This document shows, in pieces, positions 8,242 to 15,905 of a stretch of 64,000 nucleotides of DNA. The notes beneath the pieces are model-generated. The model worked only from the letters and a program-made list of their open reading frames with translations. It ran no database searches and had not been told where the DNA came from. This DNA comes from Geomonas ferrireducens (lineage in GTDB: Bacteria; Desulfobacterota; Desulfuromonadia; Geobacterales; Geobacteraceae). The position numbers and the translations under genes were made by a program. Where the stretch lies: the NCBI RefSeq assembly GCF_004917065.1, contig NZ_SSYA01000003.1, forward strand, positions 124,001 through 188,000. Direction: 5' to 3'. Numbering within the stretch: the first letter of the stretch is position 1; the number at the start of each line of letters is the position of its first letter.

Positions 8242-8490
8242 GTGAACTCCTCCTTTTGATGTGTCGGGTAGACCCCGAAACTATTTCAGCCGCCGGCGGA
8301 CCGGGGCAATTGCAGATCATTGGAAAAAGGGGTGGCCTATTTTACATGAAACTAAGGATTATGCCACTCCAATATGGCGGCTCTAAATGAGCCGGATGCC
8401 ACGCGATATGTTCGCTAAGCGGCGGGATGGTTGACAAGTGGGAGCGCTTTGGGGCAGAGTGGGGCGGCAAATCAACGCAGCGAGGTGAGG

Positions 8491-8652
8491 ATGTTCCTGT
8501 TGAACCTGTTGGGTATCGGGATACTGGTGACGGTCGGCATCGCGGCCATCGCGTTTTTGGAAGAGAAGCTCGTGAGCGGGCCGCGCCGCAAGCAGATCGC
8601 CGAGCGGGCGAAGCAGAAGCTGGCCGCCTCGAAGGAAAAGAGGGAAGGCTAG
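8491..8652 (+). CDS. Small single-span membrane protein, 53 aa
   Basis: It begins MFLLNLLGIGILVTVGIA, one transmembrane helix (residues about 2-22), followed by a strongly basic tail (GPRRKQIAERAKQKLAASKEKREG). A GAGGTGAGG site abuts the ATG, and a TTGACA box lies at 8431-8436 with a weak -10. Its end overlaps the end of the convergent DUF1634 gene by 4 bases. I do not recognise it. Composition and start signal argue that it is real. Confidence 0.6.
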   Translation: MFLLNLLGIGILVTVGIAAIAFLEEKLVSGPRRKQIAERAKQKLAASKEKREG

Positions 8653-8963
8653 TCCCCCTTGCCGAAGTAGATGCCGGCGGCCATGGCGCAGAGCACCACG
8701 ATGGAGAAAAAGGCGAAGTGCCAGTCCCGCTCCTTGGTGAAGATGATGCTTGCCGCCACCACGCGCATCACCGGGGTCCCAAGCAGCACGAGCAGCCCGG
8801 CGGTGATCAGTTTCGGTGCGAGGACGGTCATCCCCATCGTCATGAGCGCTATCCCCACCGTGAGAAGCGCAGCGGCGATCAGGGAACCCAGCCGCAACAG
8901 CCGCGCGAGAACCAGCTCGATCGGGTGCACCTCCGCGCCCGCCTCGTGATCGTTTCCTACCAC
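8649..8963 (-). CDS. DUF1634 family membrane protein
   Basis: A 104-residue inner-membrane protein with three hydrophobic segments (GSLIAAALLTVGIALM, LITAGLLVLLGTPVMRV, FFSIVVLCAMAAGIYF) and the DUF1634 pattern PIELVLARLLRLGS. DUF1634 proteins are typically encoded next to TSUP-family anion exporters, as here. The GTG start overlaps the last codons of the TSUP gene, with AGGGGG inside that gene as ribosome site; GTG at 8966 is an alternative. Tight overlap implies translational coupling and a joint role, probably as an accessory subunit (inference). Confidence 0.8.
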   Translation of the reverse strand: MVGNDHEAGAEVHPIELVLARLLRLGSLIAAALLTVGIALMTMGMTVLAPKLITAGLLVLLGTPVMRVVAASIIFTKERDWHFAFFSIVVLCAMAAGIYFGKGD

Positions 8964-9793
8964 CACTTCACCCCCTTGTAGATCATCTCGATCGCCGTAT
9001 AGGCCAGGATCGGCATGAAGAAGAGCCTGATCTTGCTCGCCTTCATGTGCACCATGAGGCGCGCGCCGAGGATCGCCCCGATCAGCACCCCCAGAACGAC
9101 CGGCCCCGCCACCAGCGGCTTCACGTCGCCGCGCGCGAAGTAAACCACCGCACCCGATGCCGCGGTAACCCCGATCATGAAATTGGACGTGGCACTCGAG
9201 GCCTTGAACGGCATCCCCATCACCTGGTCCATGGCCGGGACCTTGAAAATCCCCGCCCCGATCCCCAAGAGTCCCGCGGCCGCTCCCGAGAAGTACATGA
9301 TGATGAGCCCCGGTATGGTGCGGCTCACCTGGTAGTCGACCCGGCGTCCGAGCGCCTTGTCGTAGTAGGAACCCCTGAGCCTCAGCCGCTGCGAGATGGC
9401 GTCGGGAGTCACCTCCTCCTTGTGCTCCTCCTTCCTGGTGCGGAACATGTTGTAGGCCGAGTAGGCGAGGAGCACTCCGAAGAGAATGAACAAAAGGCGC
9501 TGGTTCACCCAGCCGGCCAAGAGTGCGCCGGTCAGGGCGCCGGTGGCGGTCCCCATTTCGAGCCAGATGGCGACTCGGGTGTTGGTGAGCCGATCCCTCA
9601 GGAAGGCGACCGCCGCTCCCGTCGAGGTGGCGATGATGCAGACCGTGGAGGCCGCCACCGCGGTGCGCATCGGCATGCCGAAGCCGAGAGCCAGGGCGGG
9701 AACGATGATGATGCCACCGCCAAGGCCGAGCATGGCCCCCACCACCCCGGCAACGATCCCTAATACGAAAACGAGTATGAAGGTGATGACCAC
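8957..9793 (-). CDS. TSUP (TauE/SafE) family anion permease
   Basis: A 278-residue inner-membrane protein with about eight hydrophobic segments and the two TSUP half-repeats GAMLGLGGGIIIVP and GLLGIGAGIFKVP. The family moves sulfite, sulfonates or other small anions across the inner membrane; the substrate is not determinable here. I prefer the GTG at 9793 because it has GGAGGGG seven bases upstream. An ATG further upstream (9841) would add a basic stretch with no ribosome site. A charged cytoplasmic loop (RTRKEEHKEEV) separates the halves. It forms a two-gene unit with DUF1634. Confidence 0.85.
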   Translation of the reverse strand: MVITFILVFVLGIVAGVVGAMLGLGGGIIIVPALALGFGMPMRTAVAASTVCIIATSTGAAVAFLRDRLTNTRVAIWLEMGTATGALTGALLAGWVNQRLLFILFGVLLAYSAYNMFRTRKEEHKEEVTPDAISQRLRLRGSYYDKALGRRVDYQVSRTIPGLIIMYFSGAAAGLLGIGAGIFKVPAMDQVMGMPFKASSATSNFMIGVTAASGAVVYFARGDVKPLVAGPVVLGVLIGAILGARLMVHMKASKIRLFFMPILAYTAIEMIYKGVKWW

Positions 9794-10049
9794 TTTTAAA
9801 CCCCTCCGACCCGGCAACCGCCGGCGCGTTGCAACCGGCACAATCTACCTTTTCCGCGCATCCTTTACAAACAAAAAAGGCTAACAGCAACCCAATGTTA
9901 CGCGCTCCGAGCCCCGCTCCTCACGGGCGCCGGTGCGCAGGTGAGACTGCTTAAACATTGGGCTTCTCTGCCTCTTTTTTGCCTTCGTCCGGCGCTGGTG
10001 CCACATCTGCGCCTAATGATTACTGGTGGTTAGCCGCATGGATAGAAAC
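9794..10049. other. Intergenic region upstream of the TSUP gene
   Basis: No gene is supported here. The segment separates the leftward TSUP/DUF1634 unit from the rightward sigma-54-type promoter at 10050. I see no clear promoter for the TSUP gene. Confidence 0.5.
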
Positions 10050-10065
10050 TGGCACGGCTCCTGCT
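10050..10065 (+). promoter_or_regulatory. Strong candidate sigma-54 promoter
   Basis: TGGCACGGCTCCTGCT differs from the RpoN consensus (TGGCAC-R-N4-TTGCW) at one base of the -12 block, and both invariant dinucleotides and the spacing are intact. The predicted transcript starts near 10076, far from any start codon and immediately before a short terminated segment. Confidence 0.65.
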
Positions 10066-10075
10066 AATTACAGCG

Positions 10076-10162
10076 CACGGTACGAAGCACAGCGTAGTGC
10101 ACGTGGCCGAAGAATGACAGGCAAAGGCGCCTCTCCATTACGGGTGAGAGGCGCCTTTTTTT
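10076..10162 (+). ncRNA. Candidate ~87-nt sigma-54-driven small RNA or leader ending in an intrinsic terminator
   Basis: Predicted start about 12 bases after the -12 element. The segment has a small hairpin (TACG at 10081 region pairing with CGTA) and ends in a perfect intrinsic terminator: AGGCGCCTCTC (10125-10135) pairs with GAGAGGCGCCT (10146-10156), then a T-run to 10162. There is no open frame with a ribosome site. It could be a free small RNA, or an attenuated leader of the beta-barrel gene starting at 10267. Confidence 0.5.
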
Positions 10163-10266
10163 ATGCAAATTCAGTGAAAGGGGGAGGTTCAGTCGGAAGG
10201 CTGAAAGTCTGAGAGAGTTTGTTGCAAAGAAGATAGAACAAAAAACAATTACAAAGGAGTAACGAC

Positions 10267-11001
10267 ATGAAAAGAATCACCAAAAGCCTCATCATGGCAA
10301 CGGCGCTGACCATCGCAACCACCGGGATCGCAATGGCGACCCCCTCCACCCAGATCTGGATCCCGTCCACCGACGTGCAGGCCTTCAAGTCGCTGCACCT
10401 TGGCATCGACAACTACACCCGGACTTCCTCCGGCGGTTCCGAATTCCGTCCCAACGTCTACGACCTTGGGCTCACCGCCGGTGTGCTCCCCTTCGAGAAG
10501 GTTCAGGCCGAGGTCGGCGTGGACTATATGACCTACGGGATCAACGCGCTTGACAGCAACCCCCTCTCCTTCAACGCCAAGCTAGGCACCCCGGAAGACT
10601 CCCTCTTCTCCGGCTCCCCTGCGCTCGCTTTCGGCGGTTACGGCTTCGGCACCAAGAAGGACCTGACCGACAGCAACATCGTGTACGGTCTCGCCGCCAA
10701 GACCCTTCCGGTAGTGGGGCGCCTCTCCGCCGGCTATTACGTCGGCAACGACAAGGTGATCGGCGACAAGAACGACGGCGTGCTCCTCTCCTGGGACCGC
10801 ACCATGAGCGAGATCTCGGACAAGCTCTGGGTTGCCGCCGACTATCAGGGTGGCGACAACACGGTAGGCGCTTTCAGTTTCGGCGCCTCCTGGGCCTTCA
10901 CCAAGAACGTCTCGGTGATTCTGGGCTACGACATCTACAACGACCAGTCGATGGCCGGCAAGAACACCTTCACCACCCAGTTGGACATCAACTTCCCCTA
11001 A
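10267..11001 (+). CDS. Putative outer-membrane beta-barrel protein
   Basis: A 244-residue protein with a clear signal peptide (MKRITKSLIMATAL to AMA) and an AAAGGAG ribosome site. The mature sequence is built of amphipathic strands rich in Gly, Tyr and Phe (VYDLGLTAGVLPFEKVQAEVGVDYM, LAFGGYGFGTKK, RLSAGYYVGND), ending QLDINFP. That is typical of small barrels or outer-membrane-like secreted proteins. I do not recognise a named family. It lies downstream of the sigma-54 promoter/terminator element and is followed by the tRNA gene. Confidence 0.65.
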   Translation: MKRITKSLIMATALTIATTGIAMATPSTQIWIPSTDVQAFKSLHLGIDNYTRTSSGGSEFRPNVYDLGLTAGVLPFEKVQAEVGVDYMTYGINALDSNPLSFNAKLGTPEDSLFSGSPALAFGGYGFGTKKDLTDSNIVYGLAAKTLPVVGRLSAGYYVGNDKVIGDKNDGVLLSWDRTMSEISDKLWVAADYQGGDNTVGAFSFGASWAFTKNVSVILGYDIYNDQSMAGKNTFTTQLDINFP

Positions 11002-11126
11002 GCCGTGACGGCGTGGAAGGCTGCAGCATAGGCGGGGGAGGTGCCGTGGCATCTTCCCCGTCGCTTTTTGTGCAGGGTGCCCGACTGATGTTTTCGGCAT
11101 CGTCGAATTTTTTTTTGACAAAAGGG

Positions 11127-11155
11127 TTGACTCGGCTGTGAAGGCTGTGTTACAA
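11127..11155 (+). promoter_or_regulatory. Sigma-70-like promoter of the tRNA gene
   Basis: TTGACT (11127-11132), a 17-base spacer and TTACAA (11150-11155), ending 15 bases before the mature tRNA 5' end. Confidence 0.65.
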
Positions 11156-11170
11156 GTTGGGACTCAATGA

Positions 11171-11247
<77 letters not shown>

Positions 11248-11255
11248 AAACATAC

Positions 11256-11287
11256 AAGGGGTTAGCTGAATAGGCTAACCCCTTTTT
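11256..11287 (+). terminator. Intrinsic terminator after tRNA-fMet
   Basis: Stem AAGGGGTTAGC / GCTAACCCCTT with a 7-base loop and a T-run, 9 bases after the tRNA. Confidence 0.9.
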
Positions 11288-11388
11288 TGCGTTCTGTGTG
11301 TACCAGTCTGCTCGTAGCGCTAAACGTTGTGCGGTTTTATTGATGCAGATCAAGGAAATGTCACTGTCAAAGTGCTATTCCTGTAATC

Positions 11389-11721
11389 ATGAGCGTCATT
11401 CGCATGACCATACGGAACGTTGCCATCATTCTCCTGATGCTTGTTCTGACTGTGCCTGCCACTGTTCGTGCATACACTCTGGAAATGCCGGCAGCGCAAA
11501 CGGCGCACGCCGACTTGTGTCATGATGCGGACAGCGGCGCCGATCACGGCTCGACCGGCGATCATCAGTCCGATATCCGCTGCTGCGAACTTGATTCCCC
11601 TTACCTCCTGCCATCTTCCCCATCCCTTGTGACCCCAGCCGTGACCGGCATGCTTGCCTCCCCTTTCTACTGCAGGCAACTTGACGGTTACGCCCGAAGG
11701 CTATATAAGCCTCCTCGATAA
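11389..11721 (+). CDS. Small secreted His/Cys-containing protein (possible metal binding)
   Basis: A 110-residue protein. Its hydrophobic leader (TIRNVAIILLMLVLTVPATVRA) precedes a segment rich in His, Asp and Cys (AHADLCHDADSGADH, DHQSDIRCCELDSP), suggesting periplasmic metal binding. No clear ribosome site distinguishes the ATG at 11389 from that at 11404. It sits 70 bases upstream of a DUF6448 gene with a His-rich tail, so the pair may act together in metal handling (inference). I cannot assign a family. An overlapping frame at 11298-11525 is less plausible because it lacks a leader. Confidence 0.5.
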   Translation: MSVIRMTIRNVAIILLMLVLTVPATVRAYTLEMPAAQTAHADLCHDADSGADHGSTGDHQSDIRCCELDSPYLLPSSPSLVTPAVTGMLASPFYCRQLDGYARRLYKPPR

Positions 11722-11791
11722 TCCGGTTGTTGCAGTTAATTTCCTACCTAAAAGGCATAACTAACGTGCAAAACAACAGGAGATATTCGAC

Positions 11792-12445
11792 ATGAAAACC
11801 ATGCATATTCTTAAGATGACCTTGGCAGGAGTCGCCGCAATCGCGGCGGTTTCCTTCGGATTGCCCCGTTATGCGGCGGCGCACTGTGACACGCTTGATG
11901 GTCCCGTCATACAGGACGCGCAGAAGGCGTTGGAGGCAAAAGACATCACCCCCGTTCTCAAATGGGTAAAAGTGAAAGATGAGAAGGCGGTCAAAGCTGC
12001 CTTCAACAAGGCGCTGGCAGCGAAAGGCGCTCACAGTGAAGCCGCCCACCACAAATTCTTCGCCACTCTCGTGAAGATCCATCGTGCGGGGGAGGGCGCC
12101 CCTTTCACGGGACTGAAACCTGCGGGGGAGGTGGAGCCTGCGGTAGCGGAGGCTGACAAGGCTCTTGCCGGCGGTTCAGCTGATGCCCTCGTGAAGCTCG
12201 TTACCGATGATGTTACGGCGGGCATCAAGAAGCGTTACGACCGCGCCGCCGACGCCTACAAGTACAAGGACGAAAGCGTTGCCAAGGGGCGCGAGTTCGT
12301 CGAGGCGTATGTCGAGTTCACGCATTACGTGGAAAAGCTTCACATGGACGCTACCGGCAAAGGCGCCCATGGCGAACATAAGGAACATGAAGAACATAAA
12401 AGGCAGCACGGCGGCCACGCCGAGCACGGCACCGACAAGCATTGA
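11792..12445 (+). CDS. DUF6448 family secreted protein with His-rich tail
   Basis: A 217-residue protein with a GGAG ribosome site, a signal peptide ending RYAAA and a mature start HCDTLDGPVIQDAQKALE, the hallmark of DUF6448. The middle is helical. The last 35 residues are strongly His/Glu/Lys-rich (GAHGEHKEHEEHKRQHGGHAEH), a likely divalent-metal-binding tail. The family function is not known to me. It probably forms a transcription unit with the preceding His/Cys-rich protein, ending at the terminator at 12485-12520. Confidence 0.8.
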   Translation: MKTMHILKMTLAGVAAIAAVSFGLPRYAAAHCDTLDGPVIQDAQKALEAKDITPVLKWVKVKDEKAVKAAFNKALAAKGAHSEAAHHKFFATLVKIHRAGEGAPFTGLKPAGEVEPAVAEADKALAGGSADALVKLVTDDVTAGIKKRYDRAADAYKYKDESVAKGREFVEAYVEFTHYVEKLHMDATGKGAHGEHKEHEEHKRQHGGHAEHGTDKH

Positions 12446-12484
12446 CGTATAGACGTAATAGGCGACTAGCCTGAGATGAAAAAG

Positions 12485-12520
12485 GAAGTGCCAGTTGCGA
12501 TCCCCGCAACTGGCACTTTT
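12485..12520 (+). terminator. Intrinsic terminator after the DUF6448 gene
   Basis: Stem AAGTGCCAGTTGC / GCAACTGGCACTT with a 7-base loop and TTTT. Confidence 0.9.
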
Positions 12521-12557
12521 CTGTATACGACCAGCGTTCTCAGCCCGGGCCTGTCGC

Positions 12558-13064
12558 TCAATGAGTTCGGGCCAGCTCGGTGAACCCGCAGCGATTAGCG
12601 CTCCTCGAACGGAATTCCTCGAGGTGCAGTGAAGAGGAGAGTTGTCGGCGGACTATGGAGCCTTGCACGGCTGGAGTGGACATCATCCCCATCAGAAACC
12701 GCTCGAAAGCCTTGTCGTGGGTTCCGATGTGGTGCAAGACGACTTCGCGCAACTCATAAAGATCGTCCATCCTCTGCTGGGAGCGGGACCACCGCCAGCA
12801 AAGAGCGGCGATGGTTTTGCAGATCACCATATGATCAAGTTCATGTCTCGTCCTCTCAGGATAGTAGGTAGCCAGCATGGCCGCATTTTCGGCGCGGGCG
12901 TGGTCCAGGGTGTTGCTCAGTAGACGCTGGAGCCTCTTTCCCGACCTTTCCGCACAACCGTGCTCTGCATCGAAGATGACGTCGTCCATGACTTCGAGGA
13001 TATTGGCGTATCTGCTGTCGTATCCGTACCCGAGGTTATCGCGTAGCTGCAGCTGCTGTTCCAT
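12558..13064 (-). CDS. Divergent hemerythrin-like protein
   Basis: A 168-residue soluble, helical protein. The C-terminal half has the bacteriohemerythrin pattern: an HARAEN segment, ATYYPERTRHELDHMV (compare YP...H..H) and LHHIGTHDKAFERFL (compare HI..D...). The N-terminal helix that should carry the first iron-ligand motif (D.QH..L) reads YDSRYANILEVMDDV and lacks that His. It may therefore bind iron poorly, bind a single iron, or have lost O2 binding. About 30 C-terminal residues are extra and basic. It stands alone, downstream of the AssT/Dsb unit on the same strand. Confidence 0.6.
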   Translation of the reverse strand: MEQQLQLRDNLGYGYDSRYANILEVMDDVIFDAEHGCAERSGKRLQRLLSNTLDHARAENAAMLATYYPERTRHELDHMVICKTIAALCWRWSRSQQRMDDLYELREVVLHHIGTHDKAFERFLMGMMSTPAVQGSIVRRQLSSSLHLEEFRSRSANRCGFTELARTH

Positions 13065-13126
13065 GACTTTCCCGTCTCCATAGTATTTCCCGACATTCGC
13101 CAGGTACGTCGTCCCGCCCTGATGCT

Positions 13127-14041
13127 TTACAAAAGGTCGAAGGTCTTGCTCAGTTTCAACTCGATGCGGTACCCCTCGGACGGAGTATTGGCTTCATACC
13201 AGCGGGCGAAGGGGAACATGGCCGCCAGTCCCGCCGCGAAGCCGCCGGGCTTGTACTTGAACGCCACCTTGGGCCCGGCATACCACTCGTTCTTGGAGTC
13301 GTTCTGACTCTTGCCGTCCTTCTCGCTGCTGGCGTTCCAGTCGAACTGCGATTCAGCCCCCATGTCGAAATACTCGTTCACGGCATAGCCCCAGGCGCTG
13401 GTGCTCCTTATGTAGGTCGGCTTGCGGTAGGAGTGGGAGCCTTCGGTGAAGGTGTAGACGTGGATCTCCTGGTCGAGGCGGTGCGACCCGGTCGAGTAGG
13501 TGAGGCCCACGGCGCCGCCGGTGCCCCAGGCACCGTTGCCGACAAAGTCGACGCTCTTGCTGTTGACGTCCGTCGTCGGCACCACGAGGCCTACGTCGAC
13601 CGCCAGGTCGAAAAGCGACCCTTTGGATTGGTTCATCAGCACCTTGTGCAAGGCGATGGCGGTGTCGCCTATCCACCCCAGATGCTCCCCTGCGCCGGTC
13701 ACGTTGTTCTTCTTGTAGACATCGTAAAGTGGGGTTGCCGTGCGGACGTCGAGACCTTCGATAATGCCGTAGCGCAGTTTCACCACCCCGACATTCTTGG
13801 TCAGCTTCACGTTTTCGTTCACTTCGTTGCTTCCCTTGCGGATGCCGTCGGTCTCACAGTACTGGTAATTGAGAAGGACGCCGAGCTTCCCCACCGGGAA
13901 CCCGGTGCCGGCGGGGCCGAAGGCCGAGATGGTCGGCCCGAAGGGGCGGGGGGCGGCGGGGGCATCGGCGCCCCAAGATAGGCCGGCGCAGGTGCAAAGT
14001 GCCACGAGGGAAAGCGGGATGATGCGCTTGCTGAATTTCAT
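13127..14041 (-). CDS. Outer-membrane channel, MetA-pathway (phenol degradation) transporter-like
   Basis: A 304-residue protein with a signal peptide (to LSWGADAPA) and alternating amphipathic strands throughout, in the style of the Phenol_MetA_deg barrel family linked to uptake of aromatic compounds. Recognisable pieces are KLGVLLNYQYCETDGIRKG, LRYGIIEGLDVRTATPLYDVY and the C-terminal RIELKLSKTFDLL. It is the last gene of the run dsbL-dsbI-assT-tlpA-ccdA-rhodanese, 34 bases after the rhodanese gene. Its plausible job there is to admit aromatic sulfate esters or phenols (inference). Confidence 0.7.
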   Translation of the reverse strand: MKFSKRIIPLSLVALCTCAGLSWGADAPAAPRPFGPTISAFGPAGTGFPVGKLGVLLNYQYCETDGIRKGSNEVNENVKLTKNVGVVKLRYGIIEGLDVRTATPLYDVYKKNNVTGAGEHLGWIGDTAIALHKVLMNQSKGSLFDLAVDVGLVVPTTDVNSKSVDFVGNGAWGTGGAVGLTYSTGSHRLDQEIHVYTFTEGSHSYRKPTYIRSTSAWGYAVNEYFDMGAESQFDWNASSEKDGKSQNDSKNEWYAGPKVAFKYKPGGFAAGLAAMFPFARWYEANTPSEGYRIELKLSKTFDLL

Positions 14042-14075
14042 GACTTACTCCTTCGATCTGTGTCGCGTCGGTTGC

Positions 14076-14513
14076 TTACCGAACTGCGGTGAATGAAGCG
14101 TTGTCCTGCGGAAAAGGCACCAGCCTGACGCCTGCCTCTTTCGCCCTGGTCACCCCGCCGTCGACGTTCGTCACCGAGGTGAAGCCGTGATGCGCGAGGT
14201 ACCGGCTGACCTTGTCGGAACGGTTCCCTGTCCTGCAGATGATGGCGATCCTATCGTTGGGGGTGACGTAGCGCTTGAGCTTGGCCAGAAAGGCCTCGGC
14301 ATCGTAGCTCTTGTCCTCCCGGAAAAAGGTGAGGCCGAGGGCGCCCTTCACGACGCCGGTTTCCCGCCATTCTTTTTCCGTGCGGATGTCGATGATTTTC
14401 ACTCCTGACGAGAGAAGCTCCGGAGTGAGGGGGGCGTAGCGGACCTGGTTGGCGGCCTGGGCGGCCAGACTGCTGAGGATCAGGAGGGAGACGGTAAGGA
14501 TGAAAGTTCTCAT
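14076..14513 (-). CDS. Periplasmic rhodanese-domain protein
   Basis: A 145-residue protein with a signal peptide (residues 1-20, ending LAAQA) and a single rhodanese domain: VKIIDIRTEKEWRETG, then the active-site loop ICRTGNRS, with the nucleophilic Cys in CRTGNR. Such proteins transfer sulfane sulfur or act as thiol-disulfide partners. It lies 25 bases after the ccdA gene and before the outer-membrane channel gene. A periplasmic rhodanese next to a CcdA/TlpA pair suggests a persulfide or thiol function tied to that reductive pathway. Confidence 0.85.
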   Translation of the reverse strand: MRTFILTVSLLILSSLAAQAANQVRYAPLTPELLSSGVKIIDIRTEKEWRETGVVKGALGLTFFREDKSYDAEAFLAKLKRYVTPNDRIAIICRTGNRSDKVSRYLAHHGFTSVTNVDGGVTRAKEAGVRLVPFPQDNASFTAVR

Positions 14514-14538
14514 GGTGATATGCCTCTTTACGATGGAT

Positions 14539-15291
14539 TCAGACGCCGGCCGGGAGCCACTGGTAGAGCACGGTGCTCATGGTGTTGAAGAGGCCGAAGA
14601 AGAGCAGGATCCCCACGACCATGAGCAGCAGCCCGGTGAAGAACTCCATCTTCCTGATGTGCGTCCTGAAGCGTTTGAAGAAATCGAGAAAACTGTGGAA
14701 GAGCAGGCCCGAGACGATGAACGGGATGCCGAGTCCCGCGGCGTAGCTCCCCAAAAGGAACATGCTTTTGCCGGCCGAACCGGAAGTGCCGGCGGCCATG
14801 GCGAGGATGGCGCCGAGGATCGGACCGATGCACGGGGTCCAGCCTGCGGCGAAGGCGATCCCGACGAGGAAGGTGCCCACAAGTCCGCTTGGTTTGCTGT
14901 GCAGCTGGATCCGTTTGTCCCCGAGGAGGACTCCGAAATGGAACAGCCCTGACATGTGGACCCCGAAGAGGAAGATCAGCAATCCGCCGGCGCGCTGCAG
15001 CCAGACGAGCCCGTCCTTCATGACCGACTGGAAGGTGGTGGAGGCGACCCCGGCGATAGCCCCCATGCCGATGAAGACCGCGGAGAAGCCGAGGACGAAG
15101 GTGACCGAGTGGAGGAGGACGGTCAGGCGCACCTTCCTGGCCGGGTGGGCTTCCTGCAACTGCCCGAAGGAGAGTCCCGTTATGTAGGTGATGTAGGAGG
15201 GGATCAGCGGCAGCACGCATGGGGAAAAGAAGGAGAGAAAGCCCGCCGAGAATGCGATCCAGAAGGTGATGTCCGAGCCGAAAAAGGTCAT
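14539..15291 (-). CDS. CcdA/DsbD-type thiol-disulfide transmembrane protein
   Basis: A 250-residue inner-membrane protein with six hydrophobic segments. The two conserved redox cysteines are in SPCVLPLIPSY (helix 1) and TPCIGPILGA (helix 4). CcdA proteins carry electrons from cytoplasmic thioredoxin to periplasmic thioredoxin-like proteins. Its partner is almost surely the TlpA-like protein encoded 13 bases upstream (15305-15808). It could serve cytochrome c maturation, but its place in the AssT unit suggests a local reductive role. Loop lengths and residues are typical. Confidence 0.9.
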   Translation of the reverse strand: MTFFGSDITFWIAFSAGFLSFFSPCVLPLIPSYITYITGLSFGQLQEAHPARKVRLTVLLHSVTFVLGFSAVFIGMGAIAGVASTTFQSVMKDGLVWLQRAGGLLIFLFGVHMSGLFHFGVLLGDKRIQLHSKPSGLVGTFLVGIAFAAGWTPCIGPILGAILAMAAGTSGSAGKSMFLLGSYAAGLGIPFIVSGLLFHSFLDFFKRFRTHIRKMEFFTGLLLMVVGILLFFGLFNTMSTVLYQWLPAGV

Positions 15292-15304
15292 GGCTGTCCC
15301 TCCG

Positions 15305-15808
15305 CTACAGCGACTTCAGGTAGCTTACGACCTGGGAAGAATCCCACGGGATCCCGCCGGTCACCCGTTGCCGCAGCACTCCCTTGCGGTCGACGATGAA
15401 GGTTTCGGGCAGGCGGTTCGCGCCGTAGCGCTGCTGCACGAACCCGCTCGCGTCGCTGAGAAAATCGAAGGCGAAGGGGAGCTTGCGAAACCTTTCCGGG
15501 ACCTTTTTCTCGACGTTGACCGCGAGGATCACGAGGTCCCCCTTGGGGAAGGACTTGACCAGCCGGTCCATGGAGGGCATCTCGTCGCGGCAGTAGGGGC
15601 ACCAGGACGCCCAGAAGTTCACGAGGACGATCTTGCCGCGGTACTGGGCGAGGCTTTTGCCTTCGCCGGCGAGGCCGGGGAGCCTGAAGTCCGGGGCCGG
15701 CGCGCCGATCCGGACCGAAGCGTCATCCTGGGCTTTGCCCGGTGCCGGCACGGCAAGCACCGTCAGGGTCATGAGGCAGGCGCAGATGTAGCGGACCAAT
15801 CGTTTCAT
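15305..15808 (-). CDS. TlpA/ResA-like periplasmic thioredoxin
   Basis: A 167-residue protein with a signal peptide (to PAPGKA) and an AhpC/TlpA fold: GAPAPDFRLPGL, the active site NFWASWCPYCRDEMP (CPYC) and the cis-Pro segment RLPETFIVDRKG. It should reduce disulfides or mixed thiols in the periplasm using electrons from the adjacent CcdA protein. It begins 97 bases after the assT stop, with a hairpin between. The pairing of this reductive couple with an oxidative DsbL/DsbI couple in one run is unusual. Confidence 0.9.
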   Translation of the reverse strand: MKRLVRYICACLMTLTVLAVPAPGKAQDDASVRIGAPAPDFRLPGLAGEGKSLAQYRGKIVLVNFWASWCPYCRDEMPSMDRLVKSFPKGDLVILAVNVEKKVPERFRKLPFAFDFLSDASGFVQQRYGANRLPETFIVDRKGVLRQRVTGGIPWDSSQVVSYLKSL

Positions 15809-15856
15809 GGTGACAACCTCTCTGATGCGGTTTCCGGGGTGGTGGAGTTGTGCGGT

Positions 15857-15896
15857 GCCTCAGGCTGAAGGAGATCCTTCAACCTGAGGCGTTTTT
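15857..15896. terminator. Hairpin between assT and tlpA
   Basis: GCCTCAGG (15857-15864) pairs with CCTGAGGC (15883-15890), extended inward by TGAAG/CTTCA. The T-run is on the plus-strand side, whereas the flanking genes run on the minus strand. It may therefore be an RNA stability or partial-termination hairpin rather than a full stop. Confidence 0.5.
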
Positions 15897-15905
15897 GCAG
15901 GGTGA

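Noticed and set aside
11298-11525. A 75-codon frame rich in Cys and His
   Set aside because: It overlaps the frame at 11389-11721, which has a proper signal peptide; this one has neither leader nor ribosome site.
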